NCBI GenBank assembly: GCA_003255025.1
Contig: QANY01006243.1
Location: 192,405 to 256,404 of the forward strand
DNA: 64,000 bases
Direction: 5' to 3'
Source of the DNA: Datisca glomerata
Lineage: Eukaryota; Streptophyta; Magnoliopsida; Cucurbitales; Datiscaceae
A program made the position numbers and the translations under genes. Shown here one piece after another: positions 15,726-26,017 of this stretch; the stretch's first letter is position 1; the number at the start of each line of letters is the position of its first letter. Below the pieces are notes generated by a model. The model was given only the letters and a program-made list of their open reading frames with translations, did no database searches and was not told the DNA's origin.

Positions 15726-17940
15726 GGTGGATCAGAACCGTAGCTCCTTAGCCTCAATAATGTTGGTGGCAGGGGGGTTTTGATTCAAAAGAATTGAAGA
15801 GAATGGAGACTGAGAAAAACCCTAGTACTTCCCGGGCTAAATTGTTGGAGAAAAACATAAAAGATCATACAGTGGAGAAGACACCCCAGCTAAAAATGCA
15901 AAATTTGTATATTAAGCGTTCTTTTTGCATTTCATTTGTTTATTTTGTCATATCTTAATAGTTTATATTAAGCTCTTTCAAAACAACTAAGATGCTTTAA
16001 AAAATTAATTATACACCGACTAAATAATTGATCAAGTAATAAACGAATAAATGATGTGTCAATCATTTGATACATAATTTATATGTTAGTATTTTCACAC
16101 TTATTAAAATATTTTAAAACATAATTTTATAAATAAGTGACACATTACTTGATTAATCACTTAGTTAGTCTAAAATTATTCTAAAGAAATAACTCTTTAA
16201 AAATGTTTAGAAAAATGACACAAACTTCTATCAAATGTTAGGTTTCACTGATAAATAAATTCATAATCGTTAACTTTCAAATTAATATCACTTAATTACC
16301 ACATAATATAAAATTCTCTCTCGTTTTATTTTTAATTCTGAAAATGTTAAAATTAAGTTATTTGATTATTCAAACTAAAATTCACTAAAACCTAAAAACT
16401 TAGATGGACTTATGCTTTGGATTAGAAAAATGATTTGATTGGATAGATTATAGAGATAATTTGTTTTTTCACACCTACACCAAAGATTTTTAACAAACTT
16501 GACTCATTTATCATATTTCAAACTAGGATGAGTATTTGTTCAAAATGTAATGAGTTTCAACCCAATTTTATGAAAAGCTTATTGAACAATTTTGTTAACA
16601 CAAACAATCATATTTTGAAAGCATAAATATTTCACACACGCCGGAATATTTCACACACGCCGCATGGTACCTCTCTACCTTAAGTGAGCTACTTAGTGAA
16701 ATTTACAAGATTTTCTTTTCGTTTTGAAGCACATTTTACAAGTTCATAAGACTTCTTTTTCTCGACTGTTTTTTAGTCAATAATTTGACAGAGCAATTGG
16801 TTATAATGCTTAACAAACACTGTAGCTCCTTTGTTATGTTTCCCATCGTTCTTTCGTTTTGAAAAACTAAATTTTTTTTATACAAAGTATGGGTAAGAGG
16901 AGTGACTGATCCTATATTCCTGTCACCTATCATGTCAAAGACTCAAAGTTGCTTACCACGCCTACATCAGATCGAACTCAGAGAGGCCAGTCTCTTAGTT
17001 TTGTTAAATCTTTTGTGATATGAGAATAAAAAATTTGAGTAAGGAGTTGCGGAGTGGCACAACCATCTCAGTCCCAATATTTGACCTTGACCCTGCCTTG
17101 ATCCCATGTCCCATTACTGTTTTAATCATATTTTTTATGAAAATCTGATAAATGTTGGGATTTTAACAAAATTGTAGATTTTTCCAAATTTTCATTTTCT
17201 GCTGACAGCATATTACGGTATCTAAACACAACCATTATATTGGGATTTTAACGACTGTATTCCACAAAAACAATGCAAACAAATACCCTTATTATTTGAA
17301 ACATATTTTAAAACACTTGGATAGGTATTTTTTTTTTACAAAAAGGAGCTTTGAAATACCAAATCACGTTTCAAATAACATCTACCATTAAATGTGTCTT
17401 ACAATAAATATATTTTTGAATATAAAGTGTTTTCAAACAAATCACTCTCAAACTCATAAGAAACTCATATAAGAAGATAATACATAACAACGCATAAAGG
17501 GAGAGAATATTGAAAGAGGGAGCACGCCTCAGAGTTAAAAGCTAACCCCCACCAATGGACTCGTCATATAATTTACAGTTTGAAGCGTAATTGTTAATGC
17601 TTGATCATCGAGGAAGGCTGTTTGGAGGGAAATTACGTAATGGAGCCTCTCTCAATAGCTCCATTTCCCTGTTCAGCAAATTATTGTAATTAAAGCTTGC
17701 AATATCCCTTTAAACCATATAATTGGAGTTGGAAAGCAAGTGGAAATGGAAACCATAATTTAGTAGGAGAAAAAAGCGCACACATCCTTCGGTCTAAGAA
17801 GCGAAATCGAAGACTTGCTTCTTTCCTCATTCTTTAGCTTATGCCTCCTGAAATAGTTCTCATGATTTTACATCGGCGAAAGTCAAAACTGTTTCTTTTC
17901 AGTCTTTGTAATTTTACTTGTCAAATCAAAAGAAAGTACT
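15726..17940. other. Intergenic: U2AF35 5' side and AT-rich DNA
   Basis: The first 150 bp or so next to 15726 should be the U2AF35 leader and promoter. The remainder is AT-rich with no recognisable gene. A 20-bp phrase containing ATTTCACACACGCCG is repeated back to back at about 16628-16663. Confidence 0.5.
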
Positions 17941-17943
17941 CAC

Positions 17944-20900
17944 TCCTCACATTCTTCATCAACAAACACCTCTATACAGGCACTTAAACTTGCTCATCCC
18001 GTCCTCAATCCAAGTTTTGGTGGAATCTAGAAAAAGAAGACTTGAATCTATTAGAAACATTGACATTCTAACTGATAACTTGACAGTTGAATACACTAAA
18101 ATATCTACTATGTATTGATGCACAACCTTATATGAAGTCCACTTTGAAGGTATCGCATTGTTTTCTTTGTTCCTCTCTGCTCGAGATCCTAGCATGTTCC
18201 ATGAATTCAAGCCTATCTTTGACATATCCTGTTGACTCAAATTGATATCACGAACACTTGATTCTTTGTAAATATCAAGTGCAGACGTACACGTCCTATA
18301 GAATGAAATGAAACAAAAGAAATGAAAACAGAGAAATAAAAACACTTCATCTAGTTAGTTAGGAGAAGAAGACTTACAGAGCTGCGAACATGTTAATATG
18401 TTCCAATGACCTGGTCTAAATAAAAAATCAACTACCTAAGCTAAGTTGACCGCTAGAATGTGATAAACTCTGTCTTTTCCTCCTTTCTTCTCACGAATTC
18501 AAGTTTCATCTACAGGTAACCTCCAACATTGCAATATGCTCACCTATTAGGCTTCAGACGTTTCATTTCAGAATCTGAGTTGTGCAGTCCTGCAAGAGAG
18601 AATGTTAAAAAATAGTGAAAAAATCATGGTAGCAGTTAATAACGACACTAGTACGTACTGTTCTCTACTCTAGAAAGGACAGTTCCAAAGCTACGAACAG
18701 GCAAGTGTTCCTCCACCAGGTCATTCTAAGACCAAAGAGATGATACTGTAAATGGTGTGCCAAATAAAAATAAACTATGCTCAAAGATGATTACATCAGT
18801 TGTCTTTGGTCGTCATTTGCCGTGCAAGAAATTTCCTGTAGGCGTCGTTCAATTTGTCTATTGGTTGAGCACTCCTATATCACAAAACAGAGTCAATCAA
18901 AAGGAGAAATGTTATAGGAATAAAAATATATGCATAGATTCTAAATTGAAAAACAATCTTTTAGGAGAATTTGGATCAACTTTCTGGCTTACAATGACAA
19001 AATCAGTTTTGACGGGAAGATATATGGATCAGTCTTTTCAAGATATAATTGCAATCACAGCAAAAAATACGTCTACTGTACGTATATACGCAGATTTATT
19101 ATGGAATGCTCTCTATCTTCTTTTATTGATAAGAGCAATCCCAATCTTGATCTAACGAGTTAGTTTAAATATAAAAGTTTCAATCCAATAATCCTATAGA
19201 AAAATAACTCATTAGTAGCAATAATGTTATGAAGTAGCGTTACCATCTCTTAACTCTTTCGGTAGTTTTATTTCAAATTCCCGGTTTCTCTCTGGTCTAT
19301 CTAAACTTTGAACAAGATTAGAATGAAAGAGATACAGGGACATAATTTCAAAAGCTATGACCAAAGATGGCTTGTTTGAGGTGCAGTTATGCAGATGCAA
19401 ACCAAATGGACACCTATACTACCAGATAGCTATCACTAACCTGATCACATGTTCTAATAATTCCAAAAGCTGACCAAAGATTTCTTGTTTACAATGCATT
19501 TGTGCATGGCAACCCAAATGGACACCAATACTACCAGATAGCTATCACTAAACTCTGCAAATGTTCAACAGACTGAGATGATTTTATACGCATTCAAAGT
19601 TTCCTATGACCATCATACAATCTGTTCTGAAATGACAGGTTTTCTTACTGGAAAATAGAAATTTTAGTAATTAAATACAGAGTTCGTCAACCAAAGAATG
19701 GAGAGTAAAATCTGGTCCATTTTATATAAGAAAATGTCTCTGGAGAAGCTCACCTAGAAATTCCGAGATTGAATATGTCATTTGCAGCTTTCATTTTAAA
19801 CTTGGATTCCAGATGCAAAGCATGTGATGTGTAGTACACAGAATGTGTCATCCCAATGTCATTTGCAGCCTGTTACACAATTAAATTGTCAATTTCCCTG
19901 TTCATAAGATTGATCCTTGAGAGTAGAACAAACCATGAGTAGAATACATACATATTCCAACCACACTTTAAGATAACGAAGATCATTCTTGTAGCGATCA
20001 GAATGCCAAAAGGTGCGCACACATTGTTCATATATGACAACAAGTTTAGAGAAATCTCCACCAGGTGGAAATGCTTCCTGAACCCATTTAATACAGCTTC
20101 AATATGTGGGAAAGAGGTGGTCAGTAAGTACTAAGAGATATAGAAAAAACAAAACGTCATATCTCAGTATATTGCTCAAAGTCAGGAGCAGTAATATTAA
20201 TGAGCATGCTGGGATTGCCATACAGCTGTGACACCAAAAGTTGGAATTACCACAGTGCTAGTACCAGACCTCAAATTTGAGTGGACCCGACACTTACATA
20301 TAAACACTTCTATTCACTCACAATATGGCTTACAAAAGACATTTCAAACTCTCACTCACATTAAACTGAACACATGAACACAAGCACTGCTCACTACACT
20401 TGTTCTCTCCTCACTACACTTTCACACTTGCTTATCACTTCTCCGCTTCACACACACACACACACATGAAGCACTAGCATATTTATACGGACTACTCACT
20501 AAGTCAGCGACTAACCGACACTAAAGGATTCTAGTCATTTCCTTTAAATTATCTAATTATATAACAACCTAGGCATCGTTGGATGTTATTAGAAAATGCT
20601 AAACACTAACATAAATATCTAGCTACTGGCGGTAAGGAAAAATGGATAGATTTCTAGAGAATTCTAGAGACAGAGAGGAGGTGGAGACTCTCAATAGAGC
20701 ATACATCAGCATTCACCAAAAAAAACCCTAAATTCTGACGGAGGAACTTATTAAGCTATGAAATGGAAATAAAAGAGCTACTCACTCGAGCCATGGATGG
20801 AGGGGGTCATCTCCTTTATAATCATCAATGGCTTCAATTAACCTACTGAAAGAAAGAAAGAAACAAAAGTAAGTGTTAGGGAGCAGACGTAAGAGGACGA

Positions 20901-20982
20901 ATAAAGGGAGTGAATAGAAAGATGAGAATAATACAGAACCTTCGTTCTTTAAGTAAGGATTTCTTAAGATGGTTCCACTCAA
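17944..20982 (-). pseudogene. BUBR1: BUBR1/MAD3-like spindle checkpoint gene, decayed and 5'-truncated
   Basis: Exon remnants in order: about 20940-20980 (HLKKSLLKER), 20786-20845 (RLIEAIDDYKGDDPLHPWL), 19952-20096 (CIKWVQEAFPPGGDFSKLVV, then YLKVWLEY), 19754-19869 (ANDIGMTHSVYY, then DIFNLGIS), about 18796-18874 (AQPIDKLNDAYRKFLAR), 18659-18725 (EEHLPVRSFGTVLSRVEN), 18544-18589, 18127-18295 (AERNKENN, a KEN-box context), 17944-18026 (CIEVFVDEEC). Family members use this TPR region and KEN boxes to inhibit APC/C at unattached kinetochores. Lesions: a TGA at 18796-18798 before the next exon can be joined in phase; a TGA at 17994-17996 inside the last recognised exon; the 14-15 residues that follow WLEY in the Arabidopsis protein are absent; and no N-terminal exon upstream of 20980, where repeat DNA begins. 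Splice sites remain, so it is not a retrocopy. Confidence 0.85.
19335..19560. repeat. About 112-bp tandem duplication in a BUBR1-like intron
   Basis: Two copies share CCAAATGGACACC and ACTACCAGATAGCTATCACT, offset by about 112 bp. They lie within the intron between the 19754-19869 and 18796-18874 exon remnants. Confidence 0.85.
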
Positions 20983-20999
20983 AATATATTTATAAAATT

Positions 21000-22220
21000 A
21001 TATATTTATATTTCATCTTATTTTTCATTTTTTATTTTTCAATTTTTTCATTTCTTCCTCCTTCTTTATGCAATAGTAAAATATTTATTTATTTTCTTCT
21101 TCTTGTTCATGAATTTTCTAAAAATATTTTTTTTTTTAGAATGTTGTTTGAAATTCATTTATTTTCTTTTTTTCTAGAAAGCTTGAATTTTGGGCGAAAT
21201 TTGATGAGTTTTGTTAATTTTAATTTTTGTTTAGATTTGAGAGAGAGAAACTCATAGAGAGAGAGAAAAAATGGTTTTGTTAATTTTATACTACAGGATG
21301 GGGTACACGGGCGGCGTGTAGCCATCATGTAATATGCATAATAGTCGCACGACATTAGTGTAACCCCTGTCGTGTAGTCTACATGACGTCAGTGCACCCC
21401 CGTCGTGTAGTCTACACAATGCGTACATTGGCGTCGTGTAGCCATCGTATAGAGTACACGATGGGAAAACAAACATCTTCTGTCAAGAATAATTTGAAAT
21501 TGAAGAATAAACTACAGTCTCTGAGTATTTAAAAAATTCATTAAATTTTTTGAATGTTTTCATGCCGATAAACTCTCAGAGGGCGTAACTTTTGATTTGG
21601 GTTGAACCATGTGGCACGTAAGATATTAAATCGAAATTTATTCAGAGATCTACGCGTGCAACAGCAAAATATTTATTTATTTTCTTCTTCCCGCTCATGA
21701 ATTTTCTTGAAATATTTATTTATTTTCTTTTTTTCTAGAACGTTGTTTGAAATTCATTTATTTTCTTTTTTCTGGAAAGCTTGAATTTTGGACGAAATTT
21801 AATGAGTTTTGTTAATTTTAGTTTTTGCATAGATTTGAGAGAGATAAACTAGAGAGAGAAAAAATGGGTTTTGTTAATTTTGTACTACACGATAGGGTAC
21901 ACGGGCGTCGTGTAGCCATCGTGTAATCTACATAATAGGAGCACAACATCAGTGTACCCCTGTCGTGCAGTTTACAAGATGAGAACACTAGCGTCGTGTA
22001 GCCATCGTATAGATTACACGATGGGGAAACAAGCATCTCTGTCAAGAATAATTTGAAATTGAAGAATAAACTATAGTCTCGAGTATTTAAAAAATTCGTT
22101 AAAATTTTTAATGTTTCTGTGCCGATAAACTTCCGGATGGAGTAACTTTTGACTCTGGTTGAACCATGTGGCACGTAAGATATTTAATCGAAGCTTATTT
22201 AGAGATTTATACGTGCAACG
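21000..22220. repeat. About 590-bp block in two tandem copies carrying a palindromic minisatellite
   Basis: Copy 1 is about 21071-21660 and copy 2 about 21660-22220. Shared landmarks in order are AAAATATTTATTTATTTTCT, GGAAAGCTTGAATTTTGG / AGAAAGCTTGAATTTTGG, a GAGAGAGA stretch, the TACACG-rich minisatellite, AAAAAATTC, and GTTGAACCATGTGGCACG. A partial third copy with only the minisatellite follows. No coding capacity. It begins where the BUBR1-like gene stops. Confidence 0.85.
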
Positions 22221-22450
22221 GGGATTACACGTTTCAGCCCAGTTTTCAGGCCCAAAGATATGATTTTAAGCACTTTTGGATGCCTGGAAGTTATTTTGAA
22301 CGCAAATTTGGGTGCACGAGCTACATGGTGGGTACATGGGCGTCGTGTAGTCTACACGACAGGGGCACACGATACCAGTGTACCCATCGTGTAGTCTACA
22401 TGATGGATATACGATGTCAGTGTACCTATCGCGTAGTCTACAAGACAGGA
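21290..22450. repeat. Palindrome-cored minisatellite (CGTGTAG-CTACACG) in three patches
   Basis: Patches are at about 21290-21475, 21889-22027 and 22317-22445. Units of about 35-45 bp are built around GTCGTGTAGTCTACACGAC, a near-perfect palindrome, alternating with CGTGTAGCCATCGT. Reading the minus strand gives recurrent LHDGYT-like words, but this reflects the repeat and there is no start or domain. Each unit could form a hairpin or cruciform. Confidence 0.85.
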
Positions 22451-22499
22451 GAAGAGAAGTATAACAATGTAATATTTATTTCTTGTAGACTATAAGGGA

Positions 22500-23588
22500 A
22501 GAAAATCAGCATTTAGTTACCTCCCAGCACTACTAAAAAATATGAAGTAAATTATACATAAATTGAAACAAATTTCCTTTATCGTCAGGCTTGCAACTAC
22601 TAACTTCCTCCGCTATAAAATTGCATGTTAATAGTATGAGAAATTACCGACAAAAAAGTCACATGAATGACACTCCAAAAATGAGCGAGAACTAGTTAAA
22701 AAAAAGTGAAACGCCTAAGAAGAACTAGAAGAATGAATTGTTGCCCAAAAATGGACCAAAACTCATTTCAGATCTAGCTTGTGGCTAGATCTAGTTTAGA
22801 TCTATAAAAATAGGCAAAACCTCATTTCAGGATCTGGTTTGATGTTAGATCTGGTTTGATGTTAGATCTGGTTTGATGCTAGATCTGGTTCATATCAATA
22901 AAAATAGGCAAAAACTCATTTTCAGATCTGATTTGTCTTCTTCAGTTGCAAAGATTCGGTCATCTTCTTCATCTTCTTTGGCAAGAACACATAGGTTATC
23001 TTCTTCAGGAAAAAATTCATTTTACAGAGAGAAAGAGAGCAAAAACATAGAGAAAGAGAGAGCAAGACATATATTTGGATAATGTGAATGGTAAACATAT
23101 AATTTCACAAATGTATTTTGAGTGAAAGATGGATCAGAGATCAGGATAAATGAAAATTAATATATGAATCTATTTCTATAAGATGATTAATTTAGGAGTC
23201 TAGTTTAACCAAAAAAAACTCTAATCTCCATGAGTTCCAAGTTTATATGGAAATGATAGCATTTTGGGCAGAAGTTCGACTTCACTGAGAAAGCTTGTAT
23301 CAGCATTGGGCTTAGGCCCATTGATAGTGAACCATAACAAAACTAAAAGTAAAAGAATGAAATGGACCAATATATTCCTTAAACTTAGATGAGAAGTCCT
23401 GAAAGGGGAAGGTGCAATTCGTAAATTGGAAAAGACGGTATTGAGCTATTGAGGTAAAGTAAGCAAAACAAGCAACACAAGCAAATCATAATAATTGTTG
23501 TATTTATCCGGTCCAAGATAAAACAGAAGTTGAGAAAGTGGAGGGAGGAGTGAGAAGTCTGGATTCTAACGTCTGATACAAAATTACT
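22500..23588. other. Intergenic upstream of CP12, with a 17-bp tandem repeat
   Basis: No gene seen. At 22831-22890 a 17-bp unit GATCTGGTTTGATGTTA is repeated about 3.5 times, and related GATCTAG words occur just upstream (about 22770-22800). The last few hundred bases should hold the CP12 promoter; no unambiguous TATA box was assigned. Confidence 0.6.
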
Positions 23589-24002
23589 ATGGCATCATTA
23601 GCAGTGACGGGATCTGGAAGGCCGATCTTCATCCAATGTTCATCTTCCCCAATCATTAGATCTGACGGGTTTTGTTCTAGGGTTTCTGTTACCCTGAGGA
23701 GGAAGAAGAAGATGGGGTGTGGTGGTGAGGTGATAGCGATGGCAGTGGCGAAATATAAAGGGACACAGATGAGAGAGAAGCAGCTGAGCGATATGATAGA
23801 GAAGAAGGTGAAAGAAGCAAAGGAGGTGTGCGAGGGAGACGAGATCTCGGACGAGTGTAAGGTGGCGTGGGACGAGGTGGAAGAGGTAAGCCAAGCGAAG
23901 GCTGATCTTAGGCTCAAACTTGAGATCGAGAAACAAGATCCTCTTGAATTTTTCTGTCAGGATAATCCCGAGACAGACGAGTGTCGAATCTACGAAGATT
24001 GA
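23589..24002 (+). CDS. CP12-3: Calvin cycle protein CP12, CP12-3 type
   Basis: Single-exon 137-aa protein. CP12 is a small, largely disordered stromal protein that, when its cysteines are oxidised in the dark, clamps GAPDH and phosphoribulokinase into an inactive complex. The N-terminal 45 residues or so are Ser/Arg-rich and look like a chloroplast transit peptide. The mature part has the N-terminal cysteine pair (C81, C90), the AWDEVEE core (93-99) and the C-terminal pair C123-C132 in CQDNPETDEC, ending CRIYED. The C-terminal end and the EKKVKEAKEVC wording fit the CP12-3 branch better than CP12-1/2, and the neighbouring LHCB7 and PFP genes support this. All four redox cysteines are present, so it should be functional. 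The start is the first ATG, with a plausible transit peptide following. Confidence 0.92.
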   Translation: MASLAVTGSGRPIFIQCSSSPIIRSDGFCSRVSVTLRRKKKMGCGGEVIAMAVAKYKGTQMREKQLSDMIEKKVKEAKEVCEGDEISDECKVAWDEVEEVSQAKADLRLKLEIEKQDPLEFFCQDNPETDECRIYED

Positions 24003-24358
24003 TCTTATTATCTTCTCCATTTCTATTTGTCTGGGTCCTAATAATTGCGGTTTCAATCTCTAATCCAGGATTACTTGCTTTCCCAGTTTTAGATGGTGTT
24101 GGTGTTGGTGTGATGGTCTGTATCTGTGATTCTGTATGTTTTGTTGTTTGTACATACATTAGCTTGTTTTGGAGTTGGTGCAACAGTGGGATAGCTTAGT
24201 CTGTATCTGTGACCCAATTCGTCGTGTTGTGTAATTTGTCTGTTTAATCGATCGAAGTGAAACAATGCTACTTCCCTATGCTTATTTTGTATAGCTTCTT
24301 CCACAAGTTCTATAACCGCAGTACATCGTTTATCCCTAACCCACCATCTATTTATCCG

Positions 24359-24390
<32 letters not shown>

Positions 24391-24850
24391 TTGTTTTTCC
24401 AATACAAGTTCAAAGATTGGGTGGGTGGGTTAAAAAAAATGGAGTTCTTAGCCAAATAAACAAGTTAAGATTCGAGAAGTGATCAAAGTTGTATTATTGT
24501 AAAAAGCTAAACTCATAACGACCTCATCATATATTTTCATAAAGAGGAGAGCTAGCTTCCCCAGTCATCCAAACTTATTAAAAATGAATATTTTGAGGCA
24601 TTCCATTGAAATGAATTGGGTCATGGACATTTTACATCTTCTTCATAACCATTTTGGCAACAGTTCAAGGCCTTCTCAGTCATTGTTATACAATCCAAAA
24701 GCACCTCGCGAGGGGAAGAGAACAATTGAAGAAACACAAGCCAAAAAGTGAAACATCCAAAGAAAAAGAAAGTGAAAATTGAAAAAAGAAAACAAATAAA
24801 AGCAATTGATCACTTAACTAGAACACGCATAATGAAAACAATAAAAGAAG
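24003..24850. other. CP12 3' flank with (CTTT)n microsatellite
   Basis: The CP12 3' UTR probably occupies the first few hundred bases. A (CTTT)n run of about 33 bp lies at 24360-24392. The remainder is AT-rich with no recognisable gene. Confidence 0.6.
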
Positions 24851-24852
24851 AA

Positions 24853-25990
24853 CATAAATTACACCAAATAATCAGTTTCACACTCAAATCTCAATTAAAT
24901 TTTTGTCAACCTTTTTAGATTTTTGTCAATTTTATCTTTTTTTAGTTGTAACATTTGGTTAATAGATGTATTTACCCTCATGGTCAAATAGTTGTTTAAT
25001 TAATTTTTCCATATTTAGATTAGTTTTTTTCCATATTTAGTTTTTCTTCCGTTCTTTCTGTTTTTATATCTCAAAGAATTTAAAACTACATGTCAATACA
25101 TGAGATCCAAATCCCTTTTTTTAATGACTATTAATTGCTAATATTTGGTAAAATGGGACATGTAGATAGAAAAAGAATTGGGTTTCATAAAATTTATTGA
25201 GATTTGATTTATGAGAGAGAAATAATGTTGATTTATAAAGACACTAGAGAAAGAGGGGGAGCGATTGATAGAGAGAATGATGAACTTGATGTAAAAACTA
25301 CTTTAATGTTTTGCGCCTTTTGGTTTGCATCGATTTTGCATCTATTTTTTGAGAGAGAGTAATTGATAGAGATGACTAATTTGATTTAAATACTCCTTTT
25401 AATGTTTTGCACTTTTGGTTTGCATCGATTTTGAGAGAGAGAGATTAATAAAGAGAATGACTAACTTGATATAAATACTCTGTTAATATAAAACTCATTT
25501 AACTTGAAGTAAACACTCATTTACATCGACTTTGAGAGAGAGAGAGAGAGTAAATGATAGAGTGGACTAACTTGATGTAAGTACTCATTTAACTTGATGT
25601 AAATACTTATTTTATGAGAGAGATTAATAATTTTGATTTACAAAGATGCTAAAGAAACAGAGGAGCAATCGATAGAGTGAAAGATGAACTTGATGTAAAA
25701 ACCACCTTAATGTTTCGTGTCTTTTGGCTTGCATCGATTTTGAGAGAGAGTGAGAATAATTGATAGAGAAAAATTACTAACTTAATGTAAATTACTTTAA
25801 TATTTTTTTGATTTTTTATTTGCATCGATTTTAAGTGTGAGAGAGAGTAAATGATATAGAAAATGATTAACTTGATGTAAATACACTTTTAATGTCATGC
25901 CTTTTGATTTGCATCGATTTTGAGAGAGTGTGAGAGATTTAATTAGATTTATTGAGATTTAGTATAGAAAAGAGAGATCTTGATTGATTT
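24853..25990. repeat. Left arm of a long inverted repeat, built of GAGAGA/TTGATGTAAA tandem units
   Basis: From about 25200 the arm is a degenerate tandem array with a period of about 95-110 bp. Units combine TTTGCATCGATTTTGAGAGAGAG, a GATAGAG stretch, CTAACTTGATGTAAATACTC and TTTAATGTTTTGC-like words. The reverse complement of the arm matches 35414-36285, including outer unique sequence: ATGTATTTACCCTCATGGTC here against GACCATGAGGGTGAATACAT there. No coding potential. Confidence 0.85.
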
Positions 25991-26017
25991 GATAGAATTT
26001 TTTTTGGAAATAGTAAT

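Noticed and set aside
20205..20620. A separate transposon inside the BUBR1-like intron
   Set aside because: The segment has an unusual CA-rich, cytosine-biased stretch but I could not find inverted ends or a target duplication.
21155..22174. Minus-strand frames with recurring LHDGYT words
   Set aside because: They come from the palindromic minisatellite and change frame between units.
23504..24056. Minus-strand frames of 137-138 codons
   Set aside because: They overlap the CP12 coding exon in antisense, with no domain resemblance; CP12 is clear on the plus strand.
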